Source of the DNA: Nocardia sp. CC227C
Lineage (GTDB): Bacteria; Actinomycetota; Actinomycetes; Mycobacteriales; Mycobacteriaceae
Assembly (NCBI RefSeq): GCF_030767025.1
Contig: NZ_JASITE010000006.1
Span: 62,001 to 126,000, forward strand
Length of the DNA stretch: 64,000 nt
Direction of reading: 5' to 3'
In this document: piece by piece, positions 29,863 to 37,899 of the stretch
Layout: each line of letters starts with the position of its first letter
Position numbering within the stretch: position 1 is the stretch's first letter
Program-made: the position numbers and the translations under genes
Notes under the pieces: model-generated
What the model was told of the DNA's origin: nothing
The model's input: only the letters and a program-made list of their open reading frames with translations
Databases searched by the model: none

Positions 29863-31373
29863 GTCACACCCTGTACATCAACGGCTCCTGGTGCGCCGCG
29901 AAATCCGGAAAGACCCGCCAGATCCGTTGCCCCGCCGATAATTCCGTGGTCGGCGCGGTCTCCGAGGCGGATGCCGCCGATACCGAGGCGGCCATCGCGG
30001 CGGCCCGGCGCGCCTTCGACCGCGGCCCCTGGCGCGACACCTCGGCAGCCGAACGCGGCGATCTGCTGCTGGCGGTGGCCGCCGCCATCGACGCGCAGCG
30101 CGCGGACTTCGTGCGCGCCGAAACCCTGGACACCGGTAAGCGGCCCTACGAGTCGGATATCGACATGTCCGATATCGCGAACTGCTTCCGCTACTTCGGC
30201 AAGCTCGCGGCCGAGGACGCGGGCCGGGTGGTGGACGCGGGTTCCCCCGATGTCGACTCCCGCATCGTGTACGAACCGGTCGGCGTGTGCGGGCTCATCA
30301 CCCCCTGGAACTACCCGCTGCTGCAGGCGGCGTGGAAGATCGCGCCCGCTCTGGCCGCGGGCAACACCTTCGTGCTCAAGCCGTCCGAGCTGACGCCGCA
30401 CACCTCCATCCTGCTCATGCGCGTCCTGGACGAGCTCGATCTGCCCGCGGGCGTGGCCAATCTGGTCCTCGGCGCGGGCACGACGGCCGGAGCGCCGCTC
30501 TCGGCACATCCCGACGTCGACATGGTCTCCTTCACCGGCGGCCTGGCCACCGGCCGGATCATCGCCCGCGAAGCGGCGGCGACGGTCAAGAAGGTGGCGC
30601 TCGAGCTGGGCGGCAAGAACCCGAACGTGATCTTCGCCGATGCCTGCGACACCCGCGAGCGCCTGGCCGCGGCCGTCGACAACGCCCTCAACGCCGCCTT
30701 CCTGCACTCCGGTCAGGTGTGCTCGGCGGGTGCGCGGCTGGTCGTGGAGGAGTCGGCGCACGATCGGTTCGTGGACGAGCTGGTGCGGCGGGCCGAGGAG
30801 ATCCGGCTCGGACTGCCCTTCGCCGAGGGCACCGAGACCGGGCCGCTCATCTCGTCCGCGCACCGCGACAAGGTGCACGCCTATGTCGAACAGGCCCGCG
30901 CCGAAGGGGCCGTCATCCGTACCGGCGGCGCGTTCGCCACCGGCGACCAGGGCTCGGGCAGTCTCGACGACGGCTGGTTCTATCGGCCGACCGTCATCGA
31001 CCGGGCCACCCGGGAGATGGCCTGCGTGCACGACGAGGCGTTCGGGCCGACCGTCACCGTGGAGACGTTCACCACCGAGGACGAGGCGGTCGCCATCGCC
31101 AACGACACCGAATACGGGCTGGCCGGTGCGGTGTGGTCCTCCGATACCGCGCGGGCGCGCCGGATCGCTGCCCGGCTGCGGCACGGGACCGTGTGGGTCA
31201 ACGACTTCGGCCCCTACCTGCCGCAGGCCGAGTGGGGTGGTTTCGGGCACTCCGGCGTCGGCCGCGAACTGGGGCCGTCCGGCCTGCACGAGTACCGCGA
31301 GGCCAAGCACGTCTACGAGAACCTCCGGCCGGGCGTCACCGGCTGGTTCGCCGACCGAGGGGAGCGGAAGTGA
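29859..31373 (+). CDS. betB: betaine aldehyde dehydrogenase
   Basis: The 504-residue NAD(P)-dependent aldehyde dehydrogenase oxidises betaine aldehyde to the osmoprotectant glycine betaine. The Rossmann and catalytic parts are complete: GLITPWNYPLLQAAWK, the general base Glu in VALELGGKNPNV and the nucleophile Cys in HSGQVCSAGARL. It sits between a BCCT transporter and a choline oxidase and overlaps both by four bases, which supports the substrate assignment over other aldehydes. Confidence 0.93.
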   Translation: MSHTLYINGSWCAAKSGKTRQIRCPADNSVVGAVSEADAADTEAAIAAARRAFDRGPWRDTSAAERGDLLLAVAAAIDAQRADFVRAETLDTGKRPYESDIDMSDIANCFRYFGKLAAEDAGRVVDAGSPDVDSRIVYEPVGVCGLITPWNYPLLQAAWKIAPALAAGNTFVLKPSELTPHTSILLMRVLDELDLPAGVANLVLGAGTTAGAPLSAHPDVDMVSFTGGLATGRIIAREAAATVKKVALELGGKNPNVIFADACDTRERLAAAVDNALNAAFLHSGQVCSAGARLVVEESAHDRFVDELVRRAEEIRLGLPFAEGTETGPLISSAHRDKVHAYVEQARAEGAVIRTGGAFATGDQGSGSLDDGWFYRPTVIDRATREMACVHDEAFGPTVTVETFTTEDEAVAIANDTEYGLAGAVWSSDTARARRIAARLRHGTVWVNDFGPYLPQAEWGGFGHSGVGRELGPSGLHEYREAKHVYENLRPGVTGWFADRGERK

Positions 31374-32917
31374 CCGAGTACGACTATGTGATCGTCGGCG
31401 GCGGCTCCGCGGGCGCGGCCGTCGCCTCGCGACTGTCGGAGGATCAGACGGTGACGGTGTGCCTGCTCGAGGCCGGACCGTCGGATGTGGGCGACGACGC
31501 CATCCTGCGGCTGGACCGCTGGATGGAACTGCTGGAATCGGGATACGACTGGGACTATCCCATCGAGCCGCAGGAGAACGGCAATTCGTTCATGCGGCAC
31601 GCCCGCGCCAAGGTGCTCGGCGGCTGCTCCTCGCACAACAGCTGTATCGCGTTCTGGGCTCCGCGCGAGGATCTGGACGCTTGGGAGCGCGAGCACGGCT
31701 GCGCCGGGTGGGGTTCGGATTCGGTGTACCGGCTGTACCCGCGGATCGAGACCAATGACGCGCCCGGCGACCACCATGGGCGCAGCGGTCCGGTCAACAT
31801 CATGACCGTGCCGCCGAACGACCCGTGCGGTGTTGCGCTGCTGGACGCCTGCGAGGCCGTCGGCATTCCGCGCGCCGAGTTCAACTCCGGCCGCACGGTG
31901 ATCAACGGGGCCAACTTCTTCCAGATCAACCGCCGCCCCGACGGCGTGCGGGCGTCCTCCTCGGTGAGTTACCTGCACCCCCACCTCGATCGGCCGAATC
32001 TGAGGGTCCGGACCGGGGCCTGGGCCAAGCGGGTCGTCATCGAGGGCGGCCGGGCGGTGGGCGTCGACATCACCGACAACGCCTTCGGGCGCACCACCCG
32101 GATCACCGCCACCCGCGAGGTGATCCTGTCCGCGGGGGCCATCGACACCCCGAAGCTGCTCATGCTGTCGGGTATCGGACCGGCGGATCACCTGCGCGAG
32201 CACGGCATCGACGTCCTGGTGGATTCGCCCGGTGTGGGCGCGCATCTGCAGGACCATCCGGAGGGCGTCATCGGCTTCGAGACGACGCGGCCGATGGTGG
32301 ACCGGTCCACCCAGTGGTGGGAGGCCGGGATCTTCACCACCACCGTGGACGGACTCGACCGACCCGACCTCATGATGCATTACGGCAGTGTGCCTTTCGA
32401 TATGCACACGCTGCGGCAGGGCTACCCGACGGCCGAGAACACCTTCTGCCTCACCCCGAATGTCACCCACGCCCGCTCCCGCGGCACCGTCCGGTTGCGC
32501 TCCCGCGACTTCCGCGACAAGCCGCGCGTCGACCCCCGCTACTTCACCGACGCCGAGGGCCACGATATGCGCGTCATGATCGCGGGAATCCGCAAGGCGC
32601 GCGAAATCGCCTCCACCGCTCCGCTTTCCGAGTGGGTGGCGCGCGAGCTGTACCCCGGTCCCGAGACGGACTCGGACGCGGAGCTGGCCGATTACATCCG
32701 CCGCACCCACAACACGGTCTATCACCCGGTGGGCACGGCCCGCATGGGCGCGGTCGACGACACCATGAGCCCGCTGGACCCGGAACTGCGCGTCAAGGGC
32801 GTGGACGGCCTGCGCGTCGCCGACGCCTCGGTCTTCCCCGCGCACACCACGGTGAATCCGAACATCACCGTCATGCTCGTCGGTGAGCGCTGCGCGGAGC
32901 TCGTCGCCGGTCGGTAA
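31370..32917 (+). CDS. codA: choline oxidase (GMC family)
   Basis: The 515-residue flavoprotein has the FAD motif VIVGGGSAGAAVASRL. From memory, it matches Arthrobacter globiformis choline oxidase at every catalytic position I can place: SSHNS (His89, site of covalent FAD, and Ser91), HPEG (His296, Glu298 for the choline ammonium), MMHYGS (His337), TVYHPVG (His452) and VNPN (Asn496). An oxygen-using choline oxidase is therefore more likely than a membrane BetA dehydrogenase. GTG at 31370 overlaps the betB stop. A terminator hairpin follows. Confidence 0.88.
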   Translation: MTEYDYVIVGGGSAGAAVASRLSEDQTVTVCLLEAGPSDVGDDAILRLDRWMELLESGYDWDYPIEPQENGNSFMRHARAKVLGGCSSHNSCIAFWAPREDLDAWEREHGCAGWGSDSVYRLYPRIETNDAPGDHHGRSGPVNIMTVPPNDPCGVALLDACEAVGIPRAEFNSGRTVINGANFFQINRRPDGVRASSSVSYLHPHLDRPNLRVRTGAWAKRVVIEGGRAVGVDITDNAFGRTTRITATREVILSAGAIDTPKLLMLSGIGPADHLREHGIDVLVDSPGVGAHLQDHPEGVIGFETTRPMVDRSTQWWEAGIFTTTVDGLDRPDLMMHYGSVPFDMHTLRQGYPTAENTFCLTPNVTHARSRGTVRLRSRDFRDKPRVDPRYFTDAEGHDMRVMIAGIRKAREIASTAPLSEWVARELYPGPETDSDAELADYIRRTHNTVYHPVGTARMGAVDDTMSPLDPELRVKGVDGLRVADASVFPAHTTVNPNITVMLVGERCAELVAGR

Positions 32918-32930
32918 TTCTCCATCCGCC

Positions 32931-32964
32931 GTGTGGCCCGGAACCGCTCGGTTCCGGGCCACAC
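32931..32964 (+). terminator. terminator of the choline/betaine operon
   Basis: A perfect 15-base stem (arms 32931-32945, GTGTGGCCCGGAACC, and 32950-32964) with loop GCTC lies 13 bases after the choline oxidase stop codon. It has no T run, like other hairpins in this window. Confidence 0.8.
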
Positions 32965-33119
32965 GTGTCCTGTGCGCCGTCACCACCACGGCCGCCCGGC
33001 TGCCGCACCGGCGCGCCCGCTCCGGGTCGAGCGCGGTAATCCCGGCGGGGAGGTTTCACCCCCTTCCCCGGTGTCATCCCACCCGTATACCTGGCGCAGA
33101 CGCTGAGAGGTGGGGTGAC

Positions 33120-33701
33120 ATGCTACCGGCTGTCTCGAGGGCCGCGGTGATGGCCGTGGGCCTGGCATCGGCCATATTCGGGGTCGCGGGCTGCGCGACC
33201 GAGGACGACGAGTGCTGCTGGCCGACGGGTGCGGTCGGAACGCGCTACGCCGAGGTGTCGGGGCCGACCGGGCCGCTGGGGGACTGCACCGGGGACGAGC
33301 GTGATCGCGACGGCGGCCGACAGCAGGATTTCGAGCAGGGGGCGATCTACTGGACCCCCGACACCGGTGCGTGGGAGGTGTACGGGCAGATCGGTGACGA
33401 GTACGAGAACCTGGGCGGTCCGACCTCCGCACTGGGCTGGCCGGTGAGCGGCGAACTGCCCACGCCGAACGGGGCGGGCCACGTCAACCGGTTCCAGAAC
33501 GGGAACATCTATCACTCCCCGGCGGGCACCTATCCGGTGCACGGCGCGATCCTCGACGCCTACGCGCAGCAGGGTTACGAGAACGGGCGGCTCGGCTTCC
33601 CGACCTCCGGCGAGCAGGACACCGACCAGGGCCGCCGCAGCGAATTCCAGGGCGGCTGGATCGAGTGGAACAGCGGCACCGGCGCGATCACCGTCGGCTG
33701 A
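33120..33701 (+). CDS. LGFP-repeat lipoprotein
   Basis: The 193-residue protein has a lipoprotein signal (FGVAGC) and at least two LGFP-type repeats after a first degenerate one. They are recognisable by ALGWPVSGE and RLGFPTSGE, each preceded by an IYWTP/IYHSP segment and a V-x-G-x-I core. LGFP repeats bind or anchor to the mycolic-acid cell envelope in Corynebacteriales, so an envelope role is expected. ATG at 33120 is chosen over upstream in-frame codons because it begins the signal peptide. Confidence 0.85.
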   Translation: MLPAVSRAAVMAVGLASAIFGVAGCATEDDECCWPTGAVGTRYAEVSGPTGPLGDCTGDERDRDGGRQQDFEQGAIYWTPDTGAWEVYGQIGDEYENLGGPTSALGWPVSGELPTPNGAGHVNRFQNGNIYHSPAGTYPVHGAILDAYAQQGYENGRLGFPTSGEQDTDQGRRSEFQGGWIEWNSGTGAITVG

Positions 33702-33713
33702 CCCGGTTCTCGG

Positions 33714-34844
33714 CTAGTCGCGAGGCTGTTTCCGGAGCGCGGAATCCGGTGACGTCTCGTCCTCGCTGGTGGCCAGCGCCTTCTGTAGCGAGTTGAAGAC
33801 GGTCAGCCCTTGGCCGACCATGCTGTTGACGAGTTCGGAGACGCCGTCGGGGCCGTTGAGCACGGTGAGGTTGGCATTGGCCAGACCGTGGGAGGCTTGC
33901 CGGACGATCTCGGGCAGCTGCTCGATGAGCAGCTGGTCGAGGGCGATGCGGTTGTTGGAGGCGGCCGCCTCGGCCTGGATGCGGGTGCGGTCGGCCTCGG
34001 CTTCGGCGAGGATGCGGACCTTCTCCGCTTCGGCCAGCGCGGGTTTCACCACCTCGGCCTGCAACTGCTGTTCACGCAGTTCGGCCTGTTTGCGCGCCTG
34101 CTCGGCCTGTGCGGCGAGCACCTCCTGTTTGGCGATGGCCTCCGCCAGCGGACCCGACTGTGCCGCTTCGGCATTCGCCTTGTCGATATCGCGCTGATAG
34201 TCCGCGCGCAGCAGGGCCGTCTCGCGTTCGTACTCGGCGCGGCGGCGCAGCGACTCCTGTTCGGCGCGCGCCGCCCGCTGCGCGGCCTCGGCCTCCGCGA
34301 TCTGCGCGTCCCGCTGCACGGCGGCATTGTGCGGCGCGGCCAGTGCGGTGATGTAGCCCAGGCCGCCATCGTCGATCGACTGGATCTGGAAGGAATCCAC
34401 CCACAGCCCGATATTGCTCATCTCCACCTTCGAGGCCACCAGCACCTCGTCGGCCAGCCGCTGCCGCTCCCGAATGATCTCCTCGACGGTCATCGAGCCG
34501 ATGATGGAGCGCAGATGGCCGGAGAAGATGCGACCGGTGAGCACCGACATCTCCTGGTCGTGCTCGGACAGAAAGCGTTGTGCCGCATTGACTATCGACC
34601 CGGTGTCATTGGCCACCTTGAACGCGATCACCGCCCGCACATCCAGCTGGATGGCCTGCTTGGTGACACATCGCTCCTTGATCTCGGCCTCGAACATGGC
34701 CAGCGGCAGGAACCTCACCTTCCGGAAGAACGGCATCACCCAGGACCCGCGCCCGATGAAGACTTGGAACGGAGCGTTGTCCTTGGTCCGGCCACCGGTG
34801 ACGAGCATCGCCTCGTCCGGATTCGGCACGTGATAACCCAACAC
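33714..34844 (-). CDS. flotillin-like SPFH protein
   Basis: The 376-residue protein has an N-terminal SPFH/band-7 domain (about 10-190) and a long alanine/glutamate-rich coiled coil (about 195-320), typical of flotillin, which organises membrane microdomains. No real membrane helix is visible, so attachment must be peripheral. The start is uncertain: GTG at 34844, with AGGTGG eight bases upstream, is preferred; GTG at 34856 is the alternative. The NfeD-like gene immediately upstream is the standard partner. Confidence 0.85.
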   Translation of the reverse strand: MLGYHVPNPDEAMLVTGGRTKDNAPFQVFIGRGSWVMPFFRKVRFLPLAMFEAEIKERCVTKQAIQLDVRAVIAFKVANDTGSIVNAAQRFLSEHDQEMSVLTGRIFSGHLRSIIGSMTVEEIIRERQRLADEVLVASKVEMSNIGLWVDSFQIQSIDDGGLGYITALAAPHNAAVQRDAQIAEAEAAQRAARAEQESLRRRAEYERETALLRADYQRDIDKANAEAAQSGPLAEAIAKQEVLAAQAEQARKQAELREQQLQAEVVKPALAEAEKVRILAEAEADRTRIQAEAAASNNRIALDQLLIEQLPEIVRQASHGLANANLTVLNGPDGVSELVNSMVGQGLTVFNSLQKALATSEDETSPDSALRKQPRD

Positions 34845-34863
34845 GGTTCGATCCACCTCGCAT

Positions 34864-35097
34864 TCACGATATTCGGTCGTCACCCGTGTCGAGCGGAATC
34901 CACGGCACCACATCCACCACCCGACCCGGATGCACCGCGATGATCAGGACGGTGGTCCCGGCATCGAGGGGCTCGTCGGCACGTGCGATGTACAGCTCGG
35001 TTCCCCCTCGTATGGTGACAAGCACCTCTCCGATCCCACCAGCGGCACGGACCGGAGTCACGATTCTACCGGTCAACCCTGGCACCGGATCTGTCAT
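34864..35097 (-). CDS. short NfeD-like OB-fold protein
   Basis: The 77-residue protein corresponds to the soluble C-terminal OB domain of NfeD proteins (GLTGRIVTPVRAAGGIGEV, followed by LYIARADEPLDAGTTV). It lacks the membrane helices and protease domain of full NfeD. NfeD and flotillin genes are usually paired, and here only 19 or fewer bases separate them. ATG at 35097 has GAGGAG eight bases upstream. Confidence 0.8.
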   Translation of the reverse strand: MTDPVPGLTGRIVTPVRAAGGIGEVLVTIRGGTELYIARADEPLDAGTTVLIIAVHPGRVVDVVPWIPLDTGDDRIS

Positions 35098-35186
35098 CGG
35101 GATGAACTCCTCGCCTGTCGCCACCGCGACATTACCTGCGATGCACTCGAATCCGGCCGGAACGCGGGTTGCGGCCGTCCATCGGT

Positions 35187-35846
35187 TCAGCCCGCGGTGG
35201 CTCCGTGGTAGAAGAACTGGCCCAATCCGACGGTGAAGACGAGGATGCCGTAGAGGGCGTGTTCGACGGAGACCACCAGGAGGGAGCGGGTGCGGCGGAA
35301 GCGTGCGGCGAACAGGCATCCGGCGATTCCGCTGAGCAGCACCGAGATCCAGCTGCCGAACAGGATGTGCACGAAGCCGAAGGCGGCGGCGCTGGCCGCC
35401 ACCATGCGCGGTCCGTCACCGAAGACCGGGGCGTAGCGGTGGAAGAGGAACGCGCGGTAGAGCAGCTCCTGCGGGTAGACGCTCACCAGCGGGTAGAACA
35501 CCAGGATCAGCAGCCAGGTCAGCGGATCCTCACGCGGCAGCTCGAACAGGGCGGCCGGTTGCCACACCGCCACGACGATCGCGAGTCCCACCGCGGCGGC
35601 CGACCATGCCGCGATCATGGAGCGCGCCTCACCGGCGAGCGCGCCGAGACGCCCGAAGGACCGGCGGTCGAAACCGGAGCGGTACAGGTACGCGGTGACA
35701 CCGAGGGCGACCACGAGCAGAAAGGGCAGCGGGCTCACACCGCGCAGCACGACCGCGTACGCACCGGCGACGCCGAAGAACAGGACCACGTATTCGACTG
35801 CGAGCCATACCTTCCGAGTACGGACGTCGACGGCGATGGACACCAC
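35187..35846 (-). CDS. CPBP-family intramembrane protein
   Basis: The 219-residue membrane protein has about seven hydrophobic helices. Motifs of the CPBP (CAAX protease and bacteriocin-processing) family are present: PQELLYRAF in place of EExxxR, FGFVHILF and SVEHALYG. The first glutamate of the EE pair is Gln, a variant found in some subfamilies, so protease activity is uncertain. It is upstream of the NfeD-like gene on the same strand. Confidence 0.75.
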   Translation of the reverse strand: MVSIAVDVRTRKVWLAVEYVVLFFGVAGAYAVVLRGVSPLPFLLVVALGVTAYLYRSGFDRRSFGRLGALAGEARSMIAAWSAAAVGLAIVVAVWQPAALFELPREDPLTWLLILVFYPLVSVYPQELLYRAFLFHRYAPVFGDGPRMVAASAAAFGFVHILFGSWISVLLSGIAGCLFAARFRRTRSLLVVSVEHALYGILVFTVGLGQFFYHGATAG

Positions 35847-35975
35847 TCGAATCTAGCCCGGCCGAGCCGAGCGCGCCCGCCGCCGGAGTGTGGAACGCCT
35901 CTCCCGACGCACCGCGCACGCGCGGATCAACCGCAGGATTGGTGTTTTTCCCGATTTTCGGAGCAGACTTCAGGA

Positions 35976-36122
35976 ATGAACCGTGAAGATCGACCGCAGT
36001 CCGGCCTCTTCAGCCACCTCGAGGAACCCGCCAGCACCTCGTCGCCGACCGAGGAGGAGGTGGCCGCGTCCCGCCCCGTATTCAGCAGCGACACCGCACG
36101 TGACGAACACCGCAATCCCTGA
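35976..36122 (+). CDS. small hydrophilic protein of unknown function
   Basis: A 48-residue frame with high third-position GC begins at ATG 35976 (MNREDRPQSGLFSHLEEP) and ends at TGA. The product is acidic, serine/glutamate rich and probably unstructured. The ribosome-binding sequence is poor (CAGGA directly before ATG), so the gene remains tentative. The next 150 bases lead to the cold shock gene. Confidence 0.4.
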   Translation: MNREDRPQSGLFSHLEEPASTSSPTEEEVAASRPVFSSDTARDEHRNP

Positions 36123-36276
36123 TCGCCGACATCCCTGACCAGCGGTGTTTCCGGCGCTCCGGTCCGCGCTTCGACCATGCGATTAGGATCGGCCGACGTA
36201 GTGTGCCATGCTGTGTGGTGAGCACGGGTTGTTGATGTGATCACTCGGCTCGCAAACAGGAAGTTGCAAGAAAAGT

Positions 36277-36480
36277 ATGTCGCAAGGCAGTGTGAAGTGG
36301 TTCAACGGCGAAAAGGGCTTCGGCTTCATCGCGCAGGATGAGGGCGGCCCCGACGTGTTCGTCCACTACTCCCAGATTTCCGGCTCCGGCTTCAAGTCTC
36401 TCGAAGAGGGACAGCGAGTGGAGTTCGAGATCGGGCAGGGTCAGAAGGGCCCGCAGGCCCAGAGCGTCCGCGCCATCTGA
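36277..36480 (+). CDS. cold shock protein (CspA family)
   Basis: The 67-residue protein is a complete cold shock domain. Both RNA-binding motifs, [10 protein letters not shown] and DVFVHYS, are intact. It binds single-stranded RNA/DNA and relieves secondary structure. The gene is monocistronic with a leader of about 150 bases (36123-36276) free of other genes, typical of csp genes regulated at the mRNA level. AGGAAG lies upstream of ATG. Confidence 0.95.
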   Translation: MSQGSVKWFNGEKGFGFIAQDEGGPDVFVHYSQISGSGFKSLEEGQRVEFEIGQGQKGPQAQSVRAI

Positions 36481-36495
36481 GAGCGGATCAGCTCC

Positions 36496-36522
36496 GAAAC
36501 CCGCGCCAACGGCGCGGGTTTC
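36496..36522 (+). terminator. terminator of the cold shock gene
   Basis: A perfect 12-base stem GAAACCCGCGCC / GGCGCGGGTTTC (36496-36507 and 36511-36522) with loop AAC follows the stop codon by 15 bases. Confidence 0.85.
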
Positions 36523-36642
36523 GTGCTTTCCGGACCAATTCATCGTGTCCGGTTTCTCGGAACATTCGGCGGCCGAGATCGACCACCGCGCAGCGGAATA
36601 CGACCTGACCGCTCACCCGGGCCGCGGGGATCCGACAGCCTC

Positions 36643-37701
36643 TCAGGGCTCCACGGTCACCTTGATGGCCGTGCCGCTCTCCACGGTCGAGAAGGCGTCG
36701 AGCACCCGGTCGAGCGGGATGCGGTCGGTGATGAGGTCACGCACCGGGACCTGGCCGGTGGCGATGTAGTCGAGGGCGCGCCTGTTGTGTTCGGGCGCGG
36801 AGCCGTTGGCGCCGTGGATGTGCAGCTGGCGGTAGTGCACGACATTGGAGTCGCAGGTGATGGTCGGGTTGGTTTTGGGCAGGCCGCCGAAGAAGGAGAT
36901 GCGGCCGTTGCGGGCGGCCATGGCGATGGCCTGCTCCTGGGTGATATTGGCGGCGGTGGCGGTGATGACCACGTCCGCGCCGCGCCCGCCGGTCAGCTCC
37001 AGCACCCGCGCGACCACATCGGTCGCCGACGCGTCGATGACCTCGTCGGGCCGCACCGCATTCGCCGACAGCTCCAGGCGCTCGGCGTTCACGTCGACGA
37101 GATAGACCGGCCCGCAACGATATACACCGCGCGCGATCCGAATGTGCATACAGCCGATCGGCCCCGCACCGAACACGACCACCGTATCGCCCGCCTCGAT
37201 GCCGAGTAGTTCCTGCGCGTTGATGGCACAGGCCAGCGGTTCGGCCGCGGAGGCTTCGTCGTAGCCGACGGTGTCGGGAATCCGGTTCAGACCGTCGACG
37301 CGCAGCACCTGGCTCGGCACGATCATGTATTCGGCGAAGCCGCCGTCGTACTGGTATCCGACCGAGGTCTGGTTCTGGCACACCGCCATCCAGCCCTTGG
37401 CGCACTCGTGGCATGTGCCGCACGGTACGGCGGCGATGACCTGCGCGCGGTCGCCGACGCGCCACTCGGTGCCGTACACCTCGTTCACCGCCGCGCCGAC
37501 CTCGACGATCTCACCCGCGATCTCGTGGCCGAGCGTCCGCGGCGGCGTGAGGTTCTGGTGCCCGTTGTGGCGGATCTTGACATCGGTGCCGCAGGTGGAG
37601 CAGTTGCGCACCCGGAGTTTGATCTGGTCCGGGCCGCACTCGGGTTCCGCGATGTCCTCCAGCCGGAGGTCCTCGGGTGCGTAGTAGCGCAGGGCCTTCA
37701 T
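36643..37701 (-). CDS. Zn-dependent alcohol/polyol dehydrogenase
   Basis: The 352-residue medium-chain dehydrogenase has catalytic zinc ligands (NCSTCGTD, LGHEIAGE), the four-cysteine structural zinc loop (PCGTCHECAKGWMAVC) and the NAD-binding GAGPIG motif. It resembles the threonine/sorbitol dehydrogenase group. Divergence from a mannitol-type PTS gene, with shared repeats between them, suggests a sugar-alcohol (phosphate) substrate, but this is inference. ATG at 37701 (MKALRYYAPEDLRLED) begins the catalytic domain. Confidence 0.88.
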   Translation of the reverse strand: MKALRYYAPEDLRLEDIAEPECGPDQIKLRVRNCSTCGTDVKIRHNGHQNLTPPRTLGHEIAGEIVEVGAAVNEVYGTEWRVGDRAQVIAAVPCGTCHECAKGWMAVCQNQTSVGYQYDGGFAEYMIVPSQVLRVDGLNRIPDTVGYDEASAAEPLACAINAQELLGIEAGDTVVVFGAGPIGCMHIRIARGVYRCGPVYLVDVNAERLELSANAVRPDEVIDASATDVVARVLELTGGRGADVVITATAANITQEQAIAMAARNGRISFFGGLPKTNPTITCDSNVVHYRQLHIHGANGSAPEHNRRALDYIATGQVPVRDLITDRIPLDRVLDAFSTVESGTAIKVTVEP

Positions 37702-37764
37702 GGATTCGTGTTCCTTCCGCCGTTTCGGGCCGTGAGCCGATCGCTCCAATCCACCGTAACGGTC

Positions 37765-37830
37765 ATTCGGGCACAAATCCACAGAAATCAGTGCCCATTT
37801 ATGCCCGATCCCTTGTCAACGTGCCCGATT
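37765..37830. promoter_or_regulatory. repeated GTGCCCGATT boxes, probable operator
   Basis: Four related 10-base boxes lie between the divergent dehydrogenase and PTS genes: ATTCGGGCAC (37765-37774, inverted), GTGCCCATTT (37791-37800), ATGCCCGATC (37801-37810) and GTGCCCGATT (37821-37830). The last two are 20 bases apart, two helical turns. They are the obvious candidate binding sites for the DeoR-type regulator at 39897. Confidence 0.6.
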
Positions 37831-37899
37831 CTGCGGTCTACTACTGCCAGGGATGTGGCTGGTGTCACATGTCTGGTCTACTGCTCAGAGGAAGTCACT

